A DNA stretch of 9,499 nucleotides from Candidatus Fermentibacterota bacterium (GTDB lineage: Bacteria > Fermentibacterota > Fermentibacteria > Fermentibacterales > Fermentibacteraceae): the NCBI GenBank assembly GCA_022703195.1, contig JAKLEF010000061.1, forward strand, positions 1-9,499, given 5' to 3'. Of this stretch, positions 5,605 through 9,499 are shown piece by piece (within the stretch, counting starts at the first letter, position 1; each line of letters opens with the position of its first letter). The notes under the pieces were generated by a model. The model was given only the letters and a program-made list of their open reading frames with translations. It made no database searches and was not told the origin of the DNA. The translations under genes were made by a program, and so were the position numbers.

Positions 5605-7119
5605 GTGAAGACCGGATATCTGCATTCGGCGGCGGTCGTGCTGCTGTGCGCGGCGGCATTCCATGCATGCATCACAGCCGGGTTCCAGTCCGACGACTTC
5701 CATCTCGTCGACAGGATCGACAGGGAAGGCTTCTTCGCCTCATGGGGCGGCCCGGACGGCGACCTGTTCCTCAGGCCCGGTACGATTCTCAGCCTCGCGG
5801 CCGACCGTACGATATGGGGCGGCCGGACCTCCGGGTTCCACTTCACGAACCTGCTGCTTCACATGACTGCCTCGCTCCTCGTATATGCCCTTTCGCGCCG
5901 AGTCTTCGAAGGCGCGGGGCTGCGGGCTCCGGGAACCGCCGCTTGCCTCGCGGCATGCCTCTTTGCGGTTCTGCCGTGCCACTCGGAATCGGTCTGCTGG
6001 ATCTCGGGCAGGACCGACCTCCTGGCTGCGGTGCTCGGACTTGGCGCCACACTGATGCTGATGCGGGGGAGGACTCTCGCCGCACTGCTGCTGTGGCTGG
6101 CCGGAGTGCTCTGCAAGGAGAGCGCGGCCACCCTGCCCGCAGCCTGGGCGCTGATCCCGGCTTCGCACCCGGGCACACGCAGGAGAGGCCTCGCGGGCCG
6201 GCTCGCCCTTCTTGCACTCCCGGCGGCTTACGCAGGCTTCAGGATGCTCGTCAGCCCTGGCATACTGGATGGCCAGAGCGGCGGAGGGATGCTCGTGGGG
6301 CCGGGCTGGAGCCCCGGCGAGAACCTGCTCAGGTTCGTCCTCCGGACCTTCGTGCCGCCGCTGCCCTCCGGGCTGCTGCCCGCCCTGTCGGGCCTCCCGC
6401 CGGCGCTGGCCGTTGCTGCGGCCGTGCCTGTGGTCGCCCTCGTCGTGATCCTCTTCGTCAGGAGGAGGCCGGCCCCGGAGCTGTACCGGACGGTTCTCGC
6501 CCTTCTGGCGGGCTTCCTCGTCCTGCTCCTCCCGGTTATTGGAATGAAGGTCGCCCTTTTCGACACCCAGTCCGAGCGGCTTCTGTACCTTCCCGGAATC
6601 CCGCTGCTCCTCGCATCGATACTGGTCATCGTCTCCCTGGCCGGGGAGGGGCGGACGGCCAGGGCGGTTCTGCTCGCGGCCGTCGCGGGGGGATTCGTGT
6701 CGACCCTGCATCTGTCGGCCGGCTGGGCGCGTGCGGGCAGGCTCTGCGATTCCCTCGCCGCGGACATCCTGTCGCAGGGAGACGGTGGGGATGTCGTCAT
6801 CCTCAACGTCCCGGACAACCTGAACGGGGCCTATGTCTTCAGGAACGGGCTGAACGAAGCCGTCCGCATGACCGGCGGACCGGGGCGCTGCGAGATCCTC
6901 TCGACCCACAGCATCTCGTCCGTCGAGGATCCGACAACCGTCGATGCCGATCCGGGGTCGGCCAGGCTCGAGATCCCTCCCGGCGAGAGGTTCTGTGCGA
7001 CAGGCGGGATCGCGGTGGTCGAGGATACCGACGAGGCTGTGATCGATGTCGGTCTCGAGGAAGGTACGATGCTGTTCTACAGCGAGGGCTCGTTCAGGCC
7101 GCTTTCCGGCATACGGTAG
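5605..7119 (+). CDS. GT-C-fold membrane glycosyltransferase (protein O-mannosyltransferase/TMTC-like)
   Basis: The 504-residue product starts at GTG, 16 bases after the gapN stop. It has about ten to twelve hydrophobic segments up to residue ~371. Motifs match the GT-C group that uses lipid-linked sugars: Asp30-Asp31 (FQSDDF) in the first outer loop after helix 1, the usual metal or catalytic acid site; PCHSES with WISGRTDLL (124-140), which recalls the 'H-x-E-x-x-x-W-I-x-G-R-x-D-L-L' signature of TMTC-type O-mannosyltransferases; LCKES (169-173); and SERLLYLP (323-330). TMTC relatives usually end in TPR repeats. Here the C-terminal ~130 residues (375-504) are soluble and beta-rich, with NVPDN and GAYVFRNGL near 401-415, and no TPR is seen. 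It probably transfers a sugar from a polyprenyl-phosphate donor to a protein or glycan outside the inner membrane; donor and acceptor are unknown. The weak ribosome site suggests coupling to gapN. Confidence 0.82.
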   Translation: MKTGYLHSAAVVLLCAAAFHACITAGFQSDDFHLVDRIDREGFFASWGGPDGDLFLRPGTILSLAADRTIWGGRTSGFHFTNLLLHMTASLLVYALSRRVFEGAGLRAPGTAACLAACLFAVLPCHSESVCWISGRTDLLAAVLGLGATLMLMRGRTLAALLLWLAGVLCKESAATLPAAWALIPASHPGTRRRGLAGRLALLALPAAYAGFRMLVSPGILDGQSGGGMLVGPGWSPGENLLRFVLRTFVPPLPSGLLPALSGLPPALAVAAAVPVVALVVILFVRRRPAPELYRTVLALLAGFLVLLLPVIGMKVALFDTQSERLLYLPGIPLLLASILVIVSLAGEGRTARAVLLAAVAGGFVSTLHLSAGWARAGRLCDSLAADILSQGDGGDVVILNVPDNLNGAYVFRNGLNEAVRMTGGPGRCEILSTHSISSVEDPTTVDADPGSARLEIPPGERFCATGGIAVVEDTDEAVIDVGLEEGTMLFYSEGSFRPLSGIR

Positions 7120-7148
7120 CAGGTCTTTCGGCACCCGGCTTCCGGCTT

Positions 7149-7181
7149 CCTGACCCCGACACCTGACGCCGGACGCCTGAC
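7149..7181 (+). repeat. Degenerate CCTGAC repeats in the convergent gap
   Basis: CCTGAC occurs at 7149-7154, 7162-7167 and 7176-7181, spaced 13 and 14 bases, next to a doubled GGCTTCC-type element just to the left (CCGGCTTCCGGCTTCC). It fills the 69-base gap between the convergent glycosyltransferase and oxidase genes. No hairpin with a T run is seen on either strand, so no intrinsic terminator can be called. Confidence 0.55.
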
Positions 7182-7188
7182 ACCCCCA

Positions 7189-8664
7189 TCAAGCCCAGCG
7201 GATGGCCCTCGCGAAGCGCCCTTCCGGGTCCAGCGACCGCCTGAGGCGCGTCATCGACGCGATCACCCCCGGCGGGTGCATCATCCCGAGCAGTCCTCCC
7301 TTGAGCCTGCCCAGGCCGTGCTCGGCCGAGACGGTGCCGCCCATCGACACGGCAAGCCGGGCGATCTCTTGCATGCAACGCTCCGACGCCTCCATCTCCG
7401 CTTCGCCCCTTGGGAGGACGTTGGCGTGCAGGTGCCCCTGGCCCGCGTGACCGAAGACGACGCCCGCGAGGCCGGCCCCGTCGATGATGGCCCTGATGCC
7501 GGCATGGAAGTCGCCCGCCAGCGCCGGGGGTACCGCCGAATCGGACCCGTACTTTCGTATCCCGGGCACCGACAGCCGGAGCCTTGATATCTCCCTGTTC
7601 ACCATCTCCGGCAGGGAGTGGCGGAAGCTCCTCATCCGCGAATCCCAGGCCCCGTCGAATCCGGCCCAGACCAGGCCGCCCGGTATCCCGGAAGCCGTCG
7701 CCAGGTCGTCCAGCCTTCCCAGGATCGAGTCCGTCATGGCATCGCCGGAGGATTCAAGGCGGACCATCACTGCGCAGGAGGCGCCCTCCGGGGGCAGGAC
7801 CGCCCCCGGGAGGGGGTCGCGCCTCATGAAGTCGAGACACTCCCGGTCCATGACCTCGAGGGCCCGCAGGACGAGCCCGGACTGCCGGACCGCCCCTGCC
7901 AGGGGCCAGAGGCCCTGGGGATCGGGGTGGAACAGGACGGCATCGATGATCGTGCGGGGGCTCGTAGCAAGCCTGAGAACCAGCCCCGTCACCAGCCCGA
8001 GGGTCCCCTCGGAGCCCAGGAAGAGGTCGAGCAGGTCCATCCCCTCGCGCAGGGCGTAGCCGGCCGCGTCCTTCTGGTTCGGGTGCGCGGGGATCTCTCC
8101 GAGGGCGAGCGTGCCCAGCGAGGGATGGCGGCAGGTGCCGCCCGGGCCGAAGGCGCAGTCCCCCCGCACGATCGTGACGGGAGAGCCGTCGGGGAGGACG
8201 AGGTCGGCGGATCCCACCCATCTCCGCGTCGAGCCGTAAAGCAGGCTGTCGGACCCAGAGGCGTCGGTCGCGGCCATGCCGCCAAGGGATGCCGCAGTCT
8301 CAGTTGGATCGGGAGGGAAGAAGAGGCCGGGGGCATCGGACGACAGCCGGTGCCACAGCTCCTCGAGGGTGACGCCCGCCTCGACGGCCACGGTGGCGCC
8401 CTCCACCGGCCCGATCCTCTTCATGAGGCATGTGGAAAGGACGGCTCCGCCGTCCGGCAGTGCGCCCGCGACGACGCCCGTGCGACCTCCCGAGATCGTC
8501 AGCGGGAGGCTCCTCGACGCGCAGGACCGGACGTACTCCGCGGCCTCGGCGGCCGAGGAGGGCCAGCACGCCTCGTCGCACCATGCGCCGGCCATGCCCG
8601 ACTCGTCGGTCAGGATGCCGGGCTCCCTTTCCGATACCGCGCCGGTTCCCTGAAGGATCCTCAT
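7189..8664 (-). CDS. FAD-linked oxidase, GlcD / D-2-hydroxyacid dehydrogenase family
   Basis: The 491-residue flavoprotein starts at the ATG whose complement is 8662-8664. The frame is open further upstream, but that part lies antisense to the dehydratase gene. The PCMH-type FAD domain shows SGGRTGVVAGALPDGG (58-73), SLGGMAATDASG (126-137) and LGSEGTLGLVTG (216-227). The cap and C-terminal part show KYGSDSAVP (371-379), FGHAGQGHLHANVLP (404-418) and SAEHGLGRLKG (446-456). His406, His413, Glu448 and His449 match the metal-binding residues of D-2-hydroxyglutarate and D-lactate dehydrogenases. The usual G-D-G-N is G-Q-G-H here. The length fits a stand-alone GlcD; no C-terminal iron-sulfur extension is fused. 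It should oxidise a D-2-hydroxyacid (glycolate, lactate or 2-hydroxyglutarate type) to the 2-oxoacid, passing electrons to a carrier. The exact substrate is not readable from sequence. It is divergent from the dehydratase gene. Confidence 0.9.
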   Translation of the reverse strand: MRILQGTGAVSEREPGILTDESGMAGAWCDEACWPSSAAEAAEYVRSCASRSLPLTISGGRTGVVAGALPDGGAVLSTCLMKRIGPVEGATVAVEAGVTLEELWHRLSSDAPGLFFPPDPTETAASLGGMAATDASGSDSLLYGSTRRWVGSADLVLPDGSPVTIVRGDCAFGPGGTCRHPSLGTLALGEIPAHPNQKDAAGYALREGMDLLDLFLGSEGTLGLVTGLVLRLATSPRTIIDAVLFHPDPQGLWPLAGAVRQSGLVLRALEVMDRECLDFMRRDPLPGAVLPPEGASCAVMVRLESSGDAMTDSILGRLDDLATASGIPGGLVWAGFDGAWDSRMRSFRHSLPEMVNREISRLRLSVPGIRKYGSDSAVPPALAGDFHAGIRAIIDGAGLAGVVFGHAGQGHLHANVLPRGEAEMEASERCMQEIARLAVSMGGTVSAEHGLGRLKGGLLGMMHPPGVIASMTRLRRSLDPEGRFARAIRWA

Positions 8665-8814
8665 GGACCCATCCGGGCCTGTCGAACCTGTGACTCGACG
8701 GTGTGCAGGCGAATCCTCCGGGTTTGTCGGGGGGGGAACAATGTTGTTATTGATAGAATACATCGGGCGTCGATCTTCGGTAAGTGCGACCTCTTCCGGA
8801 AGGGCAGGGACTGG
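8665..8814. promoter_or_regulatory. Divergent intergenic promoter region
   Basis: These 150 bases separate the divergent oxidase and dehydratase starts and must hold both promoters. A run of eight G (8729-8736) is followed by an AT-rich stretch with TAGAAT at 8754-8759, one mismatch from the -10 consensus, for rightward transcription. No good -35 box is at the right distance. A small inverted repeat, GTCGA (8681-8685) with TCGAC (8695-8699), lies closer to the oxidase start. Confidence 0.55.
8737..8748. promoter_or_regulatory. Inverted repeat, possible operator
   Basis: AACAA (8737-8741) and TTGTT (8744-8748) are perfect inverted arms around a two-base centre, directly before the candidate -10 box. 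The position fits an operator shared by the divergent genes, but the arms are short. Confidence 0.4.
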
Positions 8815-9499
8815 ATGGGCCTGACGTTCGCGATGAAGGTGCTGGGGCGCATAGCCGGGCACGAGGTGAAGACGGGGGAGATCGTCTTCGTCGAGCCCGA
8901 CATCGTCCTCACCCACGACAACAGCTCGGCCATCATCGACAAGTTCGAGAGCACCGTCCCGGGCGGCCGCGTGAAGTACCCGGACAGGATCGCCATTGTC
9001 CTGGACCACGTGATCCCGGCCGACTCGAGCAAGGATGCCGCGGGCCAGCGCAAGATACGCGAGTTCGTGAAGAGGCAGGGCATCGGGCGCTTCTACGAGA
9101 TGGGCACCGGCATCTGCCACCAGGTGGTGCCGGAGATGGGGCTCTGCCCCCCGGGCAGCCTCGTCGTCGGCAGCGACAGCCATACCTGCACCTACGGGGC
9201 GTTCAACTCCTTCGCGACCGGCATAGACAGAACCGAGGCGGCCGGGCTCTGGATCACCGGTCGCACATGGCTCAAGGTCCCCGAGAGCATCTGCGTTAAC
9301 CTCGAGGGCGGGCTAGGGCGGATGGTGTCGGCCAAGGACATCGTGCTGAGGATCATAGGCGACATCGGAGCGGACGGCGCCAACTACATGGCCGTCGAGT
9401 TCCACGGCGCCGGGATCTCCTCGCTCAGGATCTCCGAGCGCATGACCATCAGCAACATGGGCGTCGAGATGGGCGCGAAGATCGCCGTCTTCCCGGCCG
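8815..9499 (+). CDS. 3-isopropylmalate dehydratase / homoaconitase-type large subunit (3' partial)
   Basis: The first 228 residues of an aconitase-superfamily large subunit are visible; the gene runs off the right edge. ATG 8815 gives MGLTFAMKVLGRIAG, the normal start of this family, behind AGGGA (8806-8810) four bases away. Motifs are VEPD followed by THDNSSAI (about 27-40), VLDHVIPADS (62-71), GICHQVVPE (99-107), GSDSHTCTYGA (119-129, with Asp121-Ser122-His123 and Cys125, the first of the three iron-sulfur ligands) and TGRTWLKVPES (148-158). The enzyme isomerises 2-alkylmalates by dehydration and rehydration, in leucine synthesis (LeuC) or 2-oxoacid chain extension (homoaconitase), and needs a separate small subunit, probably encoded just beyond the window. 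Sequence alone does not separate LeuC from homoaconitase here. The remaining two cluster cysteines lie outside the window. Confidence 0.9.
   Translation, partial: MGLTFAMKVLGRIAGHEVKTGEIVFVEPDIVLTHDNSSAIIDKFESTVPGGRVKYPDRIAIVLDHVIPADSSKDAAGQRKIREFVKRQGIGRFYEMGTGICHQVVPEMGLCPPGSLVVGSDSHTCTYGAFNSFATGIDRTEAAGLWITGRTWLKVPESICVNLEGGLGRMVSAKDIVLRIIGDIGADGANYMAVEFHGAGISSLRISERMTISNMGVEMGAKIAVFPA

Noticed and set aside
3897..5846. Long minus-strand open frame of 649 codons opposite gapN
   Set aside because: It lies entirely antisense to a well-supported dehydrogenase, has a low-complexity R/P/G/H-rich composition and no recognisable motif. It is a by-product of GC-rich third positions.
5740..7134. 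Minus-strand 464-codon frame and + strand 506-codon frame overlapping the glycosyltransferase
   Set aside because: Both lack motifs and are rich in R, G, P and E or Q, as expected for shadow frames; the GT-C motifs are in the frame starting at 5605.
8665..9183. N-terminal extension of the FAD oxidase frame up to 9183
   Set aside because: The extra 173 residues lie antisense to the dehydratase gene and the intergenic region and do not resemble the oxidase family; ATG at 8664 gives a normal family N-terminus.
8784..9299. 171-codon + strand frame inside the dehydratase gene
   Set aside because: It is a +1 shadow of the dehydratase frame, which contains all family motifs.
1..9499. CRISPR array, tRNA/rRNA, IS element or phage genes
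   Set aside because: No repeat-spacer structure, cloverleaf, transposase, integrase or phage structural motif was found on either strand by reading.

Overview
The window is a GC-rich bacterial chromosome segment, roughly mid-60s percent GC by eye. Coding is dense, starts are mixed (ATG, GTG, TTG) with GGAGG-type ribosome binding sites, and AGG is strikingly preferred for arginine. A secreted protein with a PQQ/beta-propeller-like blade and a type IX-secretion-like C-terminal tail at the left edge, together with a GapN of the 'LGLEAKN' type, suggests an uncultured FCB-group or related candidate phylum (Fermentibacteria- or Eisenbacteria-like). That placement is inference; the window holds no rRNA or tRNA marker.

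Layout, left to right on the + strand: (1) 2-463, the C-terminal end of a secreted sorting-tail protein; (2) 509-1897, a two-gene set of unrelated intramembrane proteases, a rhomboid serine protease followed 12 bases later by a CPBP/Rce1-like protease; (3) 1898-2187, a 290-base gap with three short tandem repeats and an AT-rich island; (4) 2188-2634, a small putative lipoprotein of unknown function; (5) 2635-2701, a gap with a 9-bp GC hairpin and a 12-bp palindrome; (6) 2702-3919, a zinc-ribbon multi-pass membrane protein of unknown function; (7) 3975-5588, a non-phosphorylating NADP-dependent glyceraldehyde-3-phosphate dehydrogenase (gapN); (8) 5605-7119, a GT-C-fold membrane glycosyltransferase resembling the TMTC/protein O-mannosyltransferase group.

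The right part holds a convergent then a divergent junction. A minus-strand FAD-linked oxidase of the GlcD/D-2-hydroxyacid dehydrogenase family (8664-7189) converges on the glycosyltransferase across 69 bases containing degenerate CCTGAC repeats. It diverges from a + strand aconitase-superfamily large subunit (3-isopropylmalate dehydratase/homoaconitase type, from 8815, cut by the window end) across 150 bases carrying a G8 tract, an inverted repeat and a candidate -10 box.

Functionally this is a mixture of envelope biology (proteases, lipoprotein, zinc-ribbon membrane protein, glycosyltransferase, secreted protein) and central metabolism (GapN yields NADPH while bypassing the ATP-forming step of lower glycolysis; 2-hydroxyacid oxidation; branched-chain or homologous 2-oxoacid chain extension). 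I see no phage, IS element, CRISPR array or RNA gene, and no clear evidence for a wholly new multi-gene system. The least ordinary items are the paired intramembrane proteases, the displaced glutamate in GapN, the unassigned zinc-ribbon membrane protein and the structured intergenic regions.
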